From assembly GCF_003143935.1 (NCBI RefSeq), contig NZ_QFRX01000001.1, positions 4,939,201-5,003,200 on the forward strand: 64,000 nt of DNA, given 5' to 3'. The notes beneath the pieces were generated by a model. The model was given only the letters and a program-made list of their open reading frames with translations. It ran no database searches and was not told the origin of the DNA. The translations under genes were made by a program, and so were the position numbers. Position 1 is the stretch's first letter. Each line of letters starts with the position of its first letter. Below are positions 7,890-16,247 of this stretch, one piece after another. This DNA comes from Streptomyces sp. Act143 (lineage in GTDB: Bacteria > Actinomycetota > Actinomycetes > Streptomycetales > Streptomycetaceae).

Positions 7890-7970
7890 TTTGCGAACAG
7901 CCGATCTCTTGTTACCGTTCGAGTAGCCCGGTTGCTGGTGCATCCCCCGTCGCCAGCAACCGGGTCTTTG
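7890..7970 (+). ncRNA. Candidate small RNA or attenuator with terminator hairpin
   Basis: A perfect 12-bp stem, CCCGGTTGCTGG (7927-7938) with CCAGCAACCGGG (7953-7964), has a 14-base C-rich loop (TGCATCCCCCGTCG) and is followed by TCTTTG, a better U-rich tail than most terminators here. The gene upstream already has its own terminator at 7770-7800, so this hairpin has no coding gene to serve. A TTGCGA near 7890 and a TACCGT near 7914 could form a promoter. A C-rich loop resembles an anti-Shine-Dalgarno region. A short transcript is inferred, not shown. Confidence 0.4.
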
Positions 7971-7978
7971 TATGCCCG

Positions 7979-7994
7979 CTTCCGTTTACGGAAG
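7979..7994 (-). terminator. Short hairpin after secreted protein gene
   Basis: CTTCCG-TTTA-CGGAAG forms a tight tetraloop hairpin 12 bp beyond the stop of the minus-strand gene ending at 8006, in the right place to terminate it. Confidence 0.5.
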
Positions 7995-8005
7995 GCTGAC
8001 GCCTG

Positions 8006-8587
8006 TCAACTGCCGTTAGGCGCCGGAGAGTTGCTTCCGCTTCGCAGCAGCAGCGGCCCGCTCCCGGCCTCGCCCGCGAACTCCGCGACCGCGGTGTAGG
8101 CGTCCGGGCCGCCCCGGGTCCGCTCCCTGGGCGTCTCACAGGTCCCCGGTTCGTCCCCCGCCCCCACGGCACATCGCATCTGCACCGTCCGGTCGCCCGG
8201 GCCCATCAGAGTCAGCACGGAGTCCAGCGCGCCGCCGGTGACATTGCGGTAGTAGGTACGCGCCCAGGTCTCCTCGCCCTGCGTCAGGACACAGGTCTGT
8301 GCCTCGATGCCGTCCGGGGAGGTGAGTTCGGGGCCGCAGCGCGCCGCGGTGGCCAGGCCGAGGCCGAGCAGGAAGGGGGAGCGGGAGGGAGCGGCGGAGG
8401 GCGCCGCGGCATCGGCCCCGGCACGCTCGGGCACGGACGCCTTGGCGTCGTCGCGTCCGGCGGGCTGTACGGCCGTACGTGCGACCTCGCGTACGTCGTC
8501 CCCCACCTGCCCCGCGGACGCCACGGCCAGCGGCAGCGCGACCGCGCATGCCACGACGCCCGAGAGGGCGAGGAGACGAAGGTTCAT
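8006..8587 (-). CDS. Secreted protein of unknown function
   Basis: A 193-residue protein from the ATG at 8587 (MNLRLLALSGVVACAVALPLAVASAG), which opens directly into a signal peptide; the frame continues to a GTG at 8617 but that extension would bury the signal peptide. The linker after cleavage is Ala/Pro/Ser-rich. The folded part contains two to four cysteines (ARCGPEL, AQTCVLTQGEETWARTYYRN, MRCAVGAGDEPGTCET) that could form disulfides outside the cell. I do not recognise the family. It lies 57 bp downstream of the small prim-pol-like gene on the same strand, possibly in one transcript. Confidence 0.7.
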   Translation of the reverse strand: MNLRLLALSGVVACAVALPLAVASAGQVGDDVREVARTAVQPAGRDDAKASVPERAGADAAAPSAAPSRSPFLLGLGLATAARCGPELTSPDGIEAQTCVLTQGEETWARTYYRNVTGGALDSVLTLMGPGDRTVQMRCAVGAGDEPGTCETPRERTRGGPDAYTAVAEFAGEAGSGPLLLRSGSNSPAPNGS

Positions 8588-8644
8588 GGAAGGGGACGAT
8601 AACGACCGGGCGCGCACGGCTGGTTCCGTGCGCGCCCGACACCC

Positions 8645-9310
8645 CTACAACTCGGGCGCGCTCACACCCGTACGAGTGAGGGCGTCGACGACCGCGTCGA
8701 CCACGGCCTCGACATCCGGCACCCACGGGGAGGCCGAGCCGGGCAGCGGGGCGCGCTCCCAGCGGATGGCGCCGTGGCCCGTCTCGGACGGGGGCAGGGC
8801 GATGTAGCCGCCCTCGCCGTGGAACCGGAGGGAGCCGGGGACGAAGTCCTTGGCGTACAGCAGTTCGCCCAACTGCTCCATGGAGTACGGCTTGACGAGG
8901 ATCGCCCAGCGGTGCTGCGAGGCGATCACCGGGCCGAGGCGCATGCCCTGGCGGTCGAGGGCGGTGAGCGCCCGGGAGGCCGCGAGAGCGGGCAGTGAGA
9001 CCGCGCAGGGCGCCTTGCCGCCGGTGGCCAGGACGATCGGCGCGGCGGGCCGGTTGGCCCACCACCAGCGCACCATGCGCCCGTCGGTGGTGGCCGCGAG
9101 GAGGCCGGGATCGAAGGGGTGCGCCCCGGGCACCGTGCACTCGGGGTCGGGGCACGAGCAGCGGGCCCGGCCTTGCGGGTCCGGCGCCGCGCCCGGGAGT
9201 ACGGGCCACTGCCATTCCGTCGCGAAGGTCAGGGCCGCGCTGATCAACTCAGGCGCCCCGTCGTTCCGCTTGGACAGGAGCCTGCGTGCCTTTCCGAGGA
9301 TCTCGCGCAT
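8645..9310 (-). CDS. Prim-pol-like protein, short form
   Basis: A 221-residue protein related to the bifunctional primase/polymerase N-terminal family: ALTFATEWQWPVLPGA, then a cysteine-rich insert CSCPDPECTVPGAHP, then GRMVRWWWANRPAAPIVLATG, LDRQGMRLGPV and an LRFHGEGGYIALPPSE segment near the C-terminus. In active prim-pols the sequence after the first motif carries an Asp-x-Asp; here the corresponding TALDRQG has only one clear acidic residue, so catalysis is doubtful. It is the second prim-pol relative in the window. No replication gene is adjacent. The start at 9310 (ATGCGCGAG) is supported by coding bias; the ribosome site GGAAAGGAAC is close. Confidence 0.72.
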   Translation of the reverse strand: MREILGKARRLLSKRNDGAPELISAALTFATEWQWPVLPGAAPDPQGRARCSCPDPECTVPGAHPFDPGLLAATTDGRMVRWWWANRPAAPIVLATGGKAPCAVSLPALAASRALTALDRQGMRLGPVIASQHRWAILVKPYSMEQLGELLYAKDFVPGSLRFHGEGGYIALPPSETGHGAIRWERAPLPGSASPWVPDVEAVVDAVVDALTRTGVSAPEL

Positions 9311-9919
9311 GAGCGCTCGTTCCTTTCCGTTGCACCGCTGGCAACACCGTGGGCCACATCACACCATGTGTCGATCACTGCACTGTGCGTACCTGTTGGC
9401 GCATCACACCCTTGTCGTGGACAAGGGGAACCCCTATGGGCCGGACGTCGGCTGCGTCGGCGGCAGCCGGGCCCACACTGCATCTATCAAAAGCATGGGC
9501 GTGGCGTGGGGGTGGCGAAGTCTGGCGTTTGCCGTCCCGCGTGTTTCTCTTCGCCTCCGCCACGGGAGGATGGGGCTCGGTCGTCGGTGGCTAAGACGCC
9601 CGGGTCCGTCACCAGGTTCCGGGTGGTTGTCAACCACCCCTGGCCTTCTCCGAGTACGTACCCATCACGACCGCTGTGACGCTCTGTGGAGCAAGGCCAG
9701 TCGACCGCAATAGGGCGTTACCTGAGTCAGTTTCAAGCCAACTTCGCTTTTCGGCAAGGGGTGCACCGGTGACCCACGGACACCAGGAAACCCGGCAGGA
9801 CAATGCTGGACATCCCCTCACGAGTGCGTGTACATGTGGAGACACCGCTAGCGGCGCAGAATGACATGGGGGTTTGCGATGCTTTTGAGCAATACGCACC
9901 GGTCGGAAAGCCGGACGCC
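9311..9919. other. Long divergent intergenic region with perfect inverted repeat
   Basis: About 600 bp between the minus-strand prim-pol-like gene and the plus-strand phosphatase gene, clearly lower in GC and coding bias than the genes. It holds a perfect inverted repeat GGGTGGTTG-T-CAACCACCC at 9621-9639, flanked by CCAGG and CTGG that could extend pairing, and a GGGGAACCCC palindrome near 9427. The open frames in the stretch lack codon bias and ribosome sites. The part from 9803 to 9919 is in frame with the phosphatase gene and might be a longer N-terminus. Confidence 0.6.
9621..9639. promoter_or_regulatory. Perfect inverted repeat, possible operator
   Basis: GGGTGGTTG and CAACCACCC flank a single central base, about 280 bp upstream of the PP2C phosphatase start. 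The half-site length and tight centre suggest a dimeric regulator binding site more than an RNA hairpin, which would have no loop. The regulator is unknown. Confidence 0.4.
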
Positions 9920-11314
9920 ATGAACGCCCCTCACCCTCCGAAAGTGGCCGGAATCGATTCAACGGTTCCCTCGCCCGCACACACTGTCGCGCCCGCGCCC
10001 GTAGCCCCGGACACCCCTCCGGCCCCGCCACCGGGCGCTCCCGGTGCCCTGCTCCAGGACCGGCTCGCAGGCTGGGTGTCCGACCTCACGACCCTCCACG
10101 AGCTCACGGAACGGCTGGCCCGCACGGACGCACTCGCGGACGCACTGACCGAACTGCTGCGCGCCGGAGCCGCCCTGGTGGGCGCCCGGCGCGGTCTCGT
10201 CGTACTGGAACCCGGCGACGGCCTGGGCCCCGCCACCACGATCGGCCTCGGCCTCGCCCGCGCCGACCTCGGCCACATCGAGACCGTCCCGCGCAGCGCC
10301 ATGGCCTACGGCCGCATCCTCGACGGACTCCCCGACGGCGACGGCGAGATCGCCGAGCCCGACCTCTTCGCCGAGGACGGCCTCGACCCCCGCCACCGCG
10401 AGGTGGCCGCCCGCCTCGGCTACGCCGCCAGCTACGCACTGCCTCTGGCGTCCGACGGAGCGGGCCGGCTGGGCGCGGCCGTATGGCTGTACGACGAGCC
10501 GGCCGAGCCCGTCGAGCGCCAGCGCCACCTCGTCGGCCTGTACGCCCGCTACGCCACCGAACACCTCGCGCGCCTCGTCGAGGTCGAGCGCACGCGCGCG
10601 TGCATGGCGACGATGGCCGAGGAGCTGCTGCCGTCCCGGCTCCCCCGCGTCGCCGGCGTCCAGCTCGCCGCCCGGCACCGCACCGGCCCGCACGGCGGCG
10701 GCGACTGGTACGACGCGCTGCCGCTGCCCGACGCCGCGCTCGGCCTCGCGGTCGGCTCGGTCACCGGCTCCGGCCCCAGCGCGGTCGCCGCGATGGGCCG
10801 GCTGAGAGCCTCGCTGCGGGCGTACGCCGTCATGGAGGGCGAGGACCCGGTCGCGGTCCTGTCCGACCTGGAGCTGCTGCTGCGCCTGACCGAGCCCGCC
10901 CGCTCCGCCACCGCCCTGTTCGCCTACTGCGAGCCCGCGCTGCGCAAGATCACGCTGGCCGGCGCCGGGCACTGCCCGCCGCTGCTGGTCGGCGAGCGGC
11001 GCACCGAGTTCGTGGAGACGTCCGTGTCGGCGCCGCTCGGCATGCTCGCCTGCTGGGAGGCGCCCAGCGTGGAGCTCCAGGCCGAAGCCGGAGAGACGGT
11101 TCTGCTCTACACCGACGGACTGCTGCACCGCACCGGCGACGCCACCGACCGCGCCTTCGCCCGCCTGCACGCGGCCGCCGCCGGCGTACCGAGGGCGCTG
11201 CGGCACGACCCGGACGCGATCGCCGACCACGTGCTGCGCACGGTGCTGCCGGACGGGCTGGACGCGGCGGACTCCGACGAGGACGTCGTGCTGCTCGCGG
11301 CCCGCTTCGAGTAG
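9920..11314 (+). CDS. PP2C/SpoIIE-type serine phosphatase with GAF-like sensor
   Basis: A 464-residue protein from the ATG at 9920; in-frame starts at 9866 and 9803 are possible, but codon bias only becomes strong after 9920. A Pro/Ala-rich leader is followed by a GAF-like domain (about 50-215: LTTLHELTERLARTDALADALTELLRAGAALVGARRGLVVL...YALPLASDGAGRLGAAVWLYDEP) and a SpoIIE/PP2C domain (about 230-464). Metal-binding aspartates are seen in GGDWYDALPL and LLYTDGLL. Such phosphatases dephosphorylate anti-sigma-factor antagonists, switching on alternative sigma factors. No kinase partner is beside it; the RsbW-like proteins in the window are candidates only by family. Confidence 0.87.
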   Translation: MNAPHPPKVAGIDSTVPSPAHTVAPAPVAPDTPPAPPPGAPGALLQDRLAGWVSDLTTLHELTERLARTDALADALTELLRAGAALVGARRGLVVLEPGDGLGPATTIGLGLARADLGHIETVPRSAMAYGRILDGLPDGDGEIAEPDLFAEDGLDPRHREVAARLGYAASYALPLASDGAGRLGAAVWLYDEPAEPVERQRHLVGLYARYATEHLARLVEVERTRACMATMAEELLPSRLPRVAGVQLAARHRTGPHGGGDWYDALPLPDAALGLAVGSVTGSGPSAVAAMGRLRASLRAYAVMEGEDPVAVLSDLELLLRLTEPARSATALFAYCEPALRKITLAGAGHCPPLLVGERRTEFVETSVSAPLGMLACWEAPSVELQAEAGETVLLYTDGLLHRTGDATDRAFARLHAAAAGVPRALRHDPDAIADHVLRTVLPDGLDAADSDEDVVLLAARFE

Positions 11315-11459
11315 CGCTGCGGGCCGCGCCGCGAGCGGTTGTCGGCGTAGCGGCGCGTGTAACGCCGGGCAGCGGTGTGTAACAGGTCTTCCGGCCCTGG
11401 GCCCCCTTCCGTACGACCGTACGATGGAGGGGGTCCAGTGCCGTATCGAGGAGGATGAC

Positions 11460-12920
11460 GTGGCCGACGAGCTCAACCCGGAGACCCCGGAGACTGAGTC
11501 GGAAGAGCCCATCGAGCAGCGGAAGAACGGCCTGTACCCGGGCGTCTCCGACGAGCTCGCCGAGAACATGAAGTCCGGCTGGGCCGACACCGAGCTGCAC
11601 GACCTGGAGCCGATCGCCCAGGCCGCCGAGACTGCGGCCCGCCGTGCGGCTCTCTCCGCGCGTTTCCCGGGCGAGCGGCTGGTGATCCCCGCGGGCAACC
11701 TGAAGACGCGTTCCAACGACACCGAGTACGCCTTCCGGGCCTCCGTGGAGTACGCCTACCTCACCGGCAACCAGACCGAGGACGGCGTCCTCGTCCTGGA
11801 GCCGGTCGCCGACGGCCACCAGGCGACGATCTACCTGCTGCCGCGCTCCGACCGCGAGAACGGCGAGTTCTGGCTCTCCGGCCAGGGCGAGCTGTGGGTG
11901 GGCCGCCGGCACTCCCTGACCGAGGCGGAGAAGCTGTACGGCATCCCGGCCTCCGACGTCCGCGAGCTGGCCGACCGGCTGCGGGAGGCGACCGGCCCGG
12001 TCCGCGTCGTACGCGGCTACGACGCCGGCATCGAGGCCGCCCTGACCGACAAGGTCACCGCCGAGCGCGACGAGGAGCTGCGGGTCTTCCTGTCCGAGGC
12101 GCGGCTGGTCAAGGACGAGTTCGAGATCGGCGAGCTGCAGAAGGCCGTCGACTCCACCGTGCGCGGCTTCGAGGACGTCGTGAAGGTCCTCGACAAGGCC
12201 GAGGCGACCTCCGAGCGCTACATCGAGGGCACGTTCTTCCTCCGCGCGCGGGTCGAGGGCAACGACGTCGGCTACGGCACCATCGCCGCGGCCGGTCCGC
12301 ACGCCTGCACGCTGCACTGGGTGCGCAACGACGGCCCGGTCCGCTCCGGGGACCTGCTGCTGCTGGACGCGGGCGTCGAGACGCACACGTACTACACCGC
12401 CGACGTCACGCGCACGCTGCCGGTCAACGGCCGCTACAGCGAGATCCAGAAGAAGATCTACGACGCCGTGTACGACGCCCAGGAAGCCGGCATCGCGGCC
12501 GTGCAGCCGGGCGCCAAGTACCGCGACTTCCACGACGCCGCGCAGCGCGTGCTGACCGAGCGGCTCGTCGAGTGGGGGCTTGTCGAGGGGCCCGTGGAGC
12601 GGGTCCTGGAGCTCGGCCTCCAGCGGCGCTGGACGCTGCACGGGACCGGGCACATGCTCGGCATGGACGTCCACGACTGCGCCGCCGCGCGCGTGGAGAC
12701 GTATGTGGACGGGGTCCTGGAGCCCGGCATGGTGCTGACCGTCGAGCCCGGACTGTACTTCCAGGCCGACGACCTGACCGTGCCCGAGGAGTACCGGGGT
12801 ATCGGTGTGCGGATCGAGGACGACATCCTGGTGACCTCTGAAGGCAACCGGAACATGTCTGACGGGCTGCCTCGGCGGTCCGACGAGGTCGAGAGCTGGA
12901 TGGCTGCTCTCAAGGGCTGA
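11460..12920 (+). CDS. Xaa-Pro aminopeptidase (M24B, PepP type)
   Basis: A 486-residue protein. The GTG at 11460 is chosen because GAGGAGG stands 5 bp upstream. An acidic N-terminal leader is followed by the AMP_N domain (SARFPGERLVIPAGNLKTRSNDTEYAFRASVEYAYLTGN), then the pita-bread M24 domain. The five metal ligands are visible: two Asp in LLLDAGVETHTYYTADVTRT, His in GTGHMLGMDVHD, Glu in TVEPGLY and Glu in GVRIEDDI. It removes an N-terminal residue preceding proline, using two manganese ions, in peptide turnover. It is monocistronic, followed within 12 bp by a strong terminator. Confidence 0.93.
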   Translation: MADELNPETPETESEEPIEQRKNGLYPGVSDELAENMKSGWADTELHDLEPIAQAAETAARRAALSARFPGERLVIPAGNLKTRSNDTEYAFRASVEYAYLTGNQTEDGVLVLEPVADGHQATIYLLPRSDRENGEFWLSGQGELWVGRRHSLTEAEKLYGIPASDVRELADRLREATGPVRVVRGYDAGIEAALTDKVTAERDEELRVFLSEARLVKDEFEIGELQKAVDSTVRGFEDVVKVLDKAEATSERYIEGTFFLRARVEGNDVGYGTIAAAGPHACTLHWVRNDGPVRSGDLLLLDAGVETHTYYTADVTRTLPVNGRYSEIQKKIYDAVYDAQEAGIAAVQPGAKYRDFHDAAQRVLTERLVEWGLVEGPVERVLELGLQRRWTLHGTGHMLGMDVHDCAAARVETYVDGVLEPGMVLTVEPGLYFQADDLTVPEEYRGIGVRIEDDILVTSEGNRNMSDGLPRRSDEVESWMAALKG

Positions 12921-12931
12921 CGTCGGGATGA

Positions 12932-12960
12932 GGGCCGGGTACCTGTGGGGTACCCGGCCC
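12932..12960 (+). terminator. Strong hairpin terminator
   Basis: A perfect 12-bp stem, GGGCCGGGTACC (12932-12943) with GGTACCCGGCCC (12949-12960), closes the 5-base loop TGTGG and is followed by TTCGTT. It lies 12 bp after the Xaa-Pro aminopeptidase stop. Confidence 0.88.
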
Positions 12961-13032
12961 TTCGTTGCGGTGTGCGGGTGTGGGGGGCTTGTCGCGCAGT
13001 TCCCCCGCGCCCCTGGAGGCAGGGGGAACGGT

Positions 13033-14385
13033 GTGGACCTGCATATTGAGCTGCTCGCTGCTGAAGGGCGGCGGTCCGGGCTGGAACGGGCTCTTCGGGA
13101 TGCCGTGCGGGACGGACGGCTCGCCCCTGGGGCACGGCTGCCCGCCACCCGGCGGCTGGCCGAGGAACTCGGCGTTTCCCGGGGCACCGTCAAGGCTGCC
13201 TACGACCAGCTGGTCGCCGAGGGCTATCTGAACGCTCGGCAGGGATCGGGGACAGAGGTCGCCTCACTGGCGTCCGCCGATGTCGCACCGTCCTCCGTCG
13301 CCTCACGCGCGCGTGCGCCCCGTTTCGATCTGCGGCCCGGCAGTCCGGATGTCGGGGCCTTCCCGGCCGCCGCCTGGTTGCGGGCGCTGCGGCGGGCCAT
13401 CGCGACGGCGCCGTCATTGGCGTACGACTACGGCGACCCGCGCGGGCGCATCGAGCTGCGGACCGCGCTGTCGGGGTACCTGGGACGGGCGCGCGGGGTC
13501 CTCGCGCCGCCGGAGCGGATCGTGATCATCTCGGGGTACGTCCAAGGGCTCGCGCTCCTCACGCGCGTGCTGGACGGAGCCGAGATCGCCATGGAGGATC
13601 CCGGGCTGGCCTTCCACCGGGACGTGGTGCGCAGGGGCGGCGGCCGGGTCGTGCCGGTGCGGGTCGACGAGAAGGGTGCCTGTGCGGAGGAGCTGGGGGA
13701 CTCGCGGGCGGTCGTGCTGACGCCGGCGCACCAGTATCCGACCGGGGTCACGCTGCATCCCTCGCGACGGCGGGCGGTCACCGACTGGGCACGCGCGCGT
13801 GGCGGACTGATCGTCGAGGACGACTACGACGGGGAGTTCCGGTACGACCGGCAGCCCGTCGGGGCGCTCCAGGGCATGGCTCCCGCGCACGTGGTCTACC
13901 TGGGCACGGCGTCGAAGACCCTGGGGCCGGCGCTGCGGCTCGGGTGGATGGTGCTGCCGGCGCACCTCGTCGACGCGGTCGCCGACGCCAAGCTGCACAG
14001 CGATCACCACACCGAGACCATCGGGCAGTTGGCGCTCGCCGAGCTGATCGACAGCCATGCCTACGACCGCCATGTGCGGGCCTCCCGGCTGCGGTACCGG
14101 AGGCGTCGGGACCAGTTGGTGCACCGGCTCGGGGCGCGGCGGGCGGTGCGCGGGATCGCGGCCGGGCTGCACGCGCTGGTCGAGGTCGCCGACGAGGAGG
14201 AGGCCCTGGCGCGGGCCGAGGCGGCGGGGCTCGCGGTGGGATGCCTCGGCGACCACTGGCATGCGGCGGACGGCGGCGACGGGCGGGCACAGGGGCTGGT
14301 CGTGGGGTACGGGACGCCTCGGGAGCGGGTTTATCCGGAGGCGCTGGAGGCGCTCGGACAGGTGCTCGACGGGTTGGCCCGGTGA
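13033..14385 (+). CDS. MocR/PdxR-family GntR regulator with aminotransferase domain
   Basis: A 450-residue protein from the GTG at 13033, behind AGGGGGA; the longer open frame upstream would run across the preceding terminator. The N-terminus is a GntR winged helix (LERALRDAVRDGRLAPGARLPATRRLAEELGVSRGTVKAAYDQLVAEGYL), and after a linker comes a fold-type-I aminotransferase domain with the PLP lysine in GTASKTLGPALRLGW and the phosphate/aspartate motif IVEDDYDGEFRYD. MocR proteins sense PLP or amino-compounds and regulate neighbouring genes. The MFS transporter that follows on the same strand, across a 32-bp repeat array, is a possible target. The stop codon touches that array. Confidence 0.9.
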   Translation: MDLHIELLAAEGRRSGLERALRDAVRDGRLAPGARLPATRRLAEELGVSRGTVKAAYDQLVAEGYLNARQGSGTEVASLASADVAPSSVASRARAPRFDLRPGSPDVGAFPAAAWLRALRRAIATAPSLAYDYGDPRGRIELRTALSGYLGRARGVLAPPERIVIISGYVQGLALLTRVLDGAEIAMEDPGLAFHRDVVRRGGGRVVPVRVDEKGACAEELGDSRAVVLTPAHQYPTGVTLHPSRRRAVTDWARARGGLIVEDDYDGEFRYDRQPVGALQGMAPAHVVYLGTASKTLGPALRLGWMVLPAHLVDAVADAKLHSDHHTETIGQLALAELIDSHAYDRHVRASRLRYRRRRDQLVHRLGARRAVRGIAAGLHALVEVADEEEALARAEAAGLAVGCLGDHWHAADGGDGRAQGLVVGYGTPRERVYPEALEALGQVLDGLAR

Positions 14386-14520
14386 ACGGGGCGGGGGGAA
14401 GGCCGGTGATCGGGACAGGGGGCCGGTGAGGAGGCCGGTGATCGGGACAGAGGGCCGGTGAGGAGGCCGGTGATCGGGACAGAGGGCCGGTGATTGGGCC
14501 ACTGAGAAGGCCGGTGATTG
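14377..14520. repeat. 32-bp tandem repeat after MocR gene
   Basis: GGCCGGTGATCGGGACAG begins at 14401, 14433 and 14465, exactly 32 bp apart. A further degenerate copy starts near 14497. The unit itself holds two GGCCGGTGA halves. The stop-codon region of the MocR gene (CCCGGTGAACGGGGCGGG, with TGA at 14383-14385) resembles the start of the unit, so the array appears to grow out of the gene's end. It stops about 40 bp before the MFS transporter start. Confidence 0.9.
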
Positions 14521-14560
14521 GGCCTGTTTGTCGGTCCAGTCGGCTTCTAAGGTCGTGCGT

Positions 14561-15979
14561 ATGACGAACTCGCTCGTCCCGCCTCGGGGTCCGCAACGCG
14601 TCCTCGCCGTGGCTCAGTTGACCAACGCCGTCGGTGACGGCGCCTTCCTCGTGACCTCGGCGCTCTACTTCACGTACGTCGTCGGTCTCGCCCCCGCGCG
14701 AGTGGGTCTCGGGCTGACCCTGGCGTGGGCCGTCGGGGCGGCGGCGGGGGTGCCGCTGGGCAAGCTCGCGGACCGGCGCGGGGCGCGCGGGACGGCGGTG
14801 CTGCTGGCGGTGGTGGCGGGGCTCGCGGTCGCGGCGTTCCTTTTCGTACGCGGGTTCGTGCCGTTCGTCGTGGCTGCGTGCGTCTACGCCGCCGCGCAGT
14901 CGGGGCTGGCCGCGGCCCGGCAGACGCTGCTGGCGGGGCTGGTGTCCGCCGGCGAGCGGACCGGGCTGCTGGCGCATCTGCAGTCGGCGTTCAACGCCGG
15001 TCTGGCGGTGGGGGCCGGTCTGGGCGGGCTGGCGCTCCAGGCCGGGACGCGGGCGGCGTATCTCGGGGTGTTCGCGCTGGACGTGGCGAGCTTCGCGGTG
15101 TGCGCGGGGGTGCTGCTGCGGCTGCCTTCGGCGGCGCCCGGCGCCGGGGGGCGTGGCGGACGGAAGGACAACGGCGGCGGTGCCGTGGGCGAGCGGCGGG
15201 GCCGTGAGCGGCACGACGGGGGCGGTGTCCTGGGGGACCGGCGGGACCGTGCGCGGATCGACAGCCGTGGCGTCCTGCGTGACCGGCGCTATGTCGCCGT
15301 GGCGGTGCTCAACACCGTTCTGCTGCTGCGGATGCCGCTGCTGAGCCTCGCGCTGCCGCTCTGGATCGCCGAGCGGACCGACGCCCCGGCCTGGCTGGTC
15401 TCCGCGCTGTTCGTGCTCAACACCGGGGCCGTGATGCTGTTCCAGGTGCGGATGGCGCGCGGGGTCACCGGGCTCTCCTCGGCCACGCGCGCGGTGCGGC
15501 GGTCGGGGTGGGTGATGCTCGCGGCGTGCGCGGTGTTCGCGCTGTCGGCGGGGGCGCCGGCGTGGGTGGCCGCCGGGGTGCTGGTCGCCGGAGCCGTGCT
15601 TCAGGTCGTCGCGGAGATGGGGCAGTCCGCCGGGGCCTGGCAGCTCTCCTTCGACCTGGCGCCGGCCGACCGGGTCGGCGAGTACCAGGGCTTCTTCGGC
15701 ACCGGTGTGACGGTGGCGCGGACCCTGGGGCCGCTGGTGCTGACGACGCTGCTGCTCGGGTGGGGCACGGCTGGCTGGCTGGTCCTGGGAGGGGCGACGC
15801 TCGTGGCGTCGTACGCCATGGGTCCGATGGCGCGCCGCGGGGGCGCCGCCGCCGGGCCGGACATGGAGTCGGAGGTGAAGTCGGCCGTGCAGTCGGGCGG
15901 GAAGGCGGCTATGCAGTCGGACGTGAACGCGGACGGCGAGCCTGACGCCGAGCCCCGGTCAGCCGCGCTGGTCGGCTGA
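14561..15979 (+). CDS. MFS transporter
   Basis: A 472-residue integral membrane protein with about 12 predicted hydrophobic segments in two halves (first half to about 185, second from about 245). They are separated by a cytoplasmic loop rich in Gly, Arg and Asp (GGRGGRKDNGGGAVGERRGRERHDGGG) that carries its own small repeats. The intracellular loop 2-3 signature appears as GKLADRRGARGT. It is typical of drug-efflux-like MFS proteins; the substrate cannot be read. There is no ribosome site before the ATG at 14561, and a TAAGGT -10-like element lies 7 bp upstream, so the mRNA may be leaderless. The preceding MocR gene is a possible regulator. The C-terminus is a low-complexity tail. Confidence 0.85.
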   Translation: MTNSLVPPRGPQRVLAVAQLTNAVGDGAFLVTSALYFTYVVGLAPARVGLGLTLAWAVGAAAGVPLGKLADRRGARGTAVLLAVVAGLAVAAFLFVRGFVPFVVAACVYAAAQSGLAAARQTLLAGLVSAGERTGLLAHLQSAFNAGLAVGAGLGGLALQAGTRAAYLGVFALDVASFAVCAGVLLRLPSAAPGAGGRGGRKDNGGGAVGERRGRERHDGGGVLGDRRDRARIDSRGVLRDRRYVAVAVLNTVLLLRMPLLSLALPLWIAERTDAPAWLVSALFVLNTGAVMLFQVRMARGVTGLSSATRAVRRSGWVMLAACAVFALSAGAPAWVAAGVLVAGAVLQVVAEMGQSAGAWQLSFDLAPADRVGEYQGFFGTGVTVARTLGPLVLTTLLLGWGTAGWLVLGGATLVASYAMGPMARRGGAAAGPDMESEVKSAVQSGGKAAMQSDVNADGEPDAEPRSAALVG

Positions 15980-16004
15980 CCGGCCCGCCCTCACGCTCCC
16001 CCGC

Positions 16005-16240
16005 TCGCGGGGAGACCGACAGAAGACCGACCACGCGCGCGGGGCGACCGGCGCAAGGCCAGCCGCAGTCGGGCCCGACCCGCACGGGACCGAATCCGCT
16101 CGCAGCCCACCCTCCGCAGGACCGACCCCACTCACAGTCCACCCCCCGCAAGACCGACCCCTCCCGCTCGCAGCCCACCCTTCGCAAGACCGGCCCCGCT
16201 CACAGCCTGACCCGCGCAAGACCCCGGCCTCGCTCGTGTG
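16005..16240. repeat. Degenerate 32-36-bp tandem repeat after MFS gene
   Basis: Copies of CTCRCAGYCCACCC...GCAAGACCGACC begin at about 16099, 16131, 16167, 16199 and 16233, with steps of 32, 36, 32 and 34 bp. Weaker relatives extend left to about 16005. The array fills the gap between two convergent genes (MFS and CitG-like). A short CTCCCC/GGGGAG hairpin at 15996-16014 lies between the MFS stop and the array. Confidence 0.8.
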
Positions 16241-16247
16241 GGGAGTG

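Noticed and set aside
10483..11382. Arg/Ala/Pro-rich frame inside the PP2C gene
   Set aside because: Typical +1 shadow of a high-GC gene; the phosphatase frame contains all conserved motifs.
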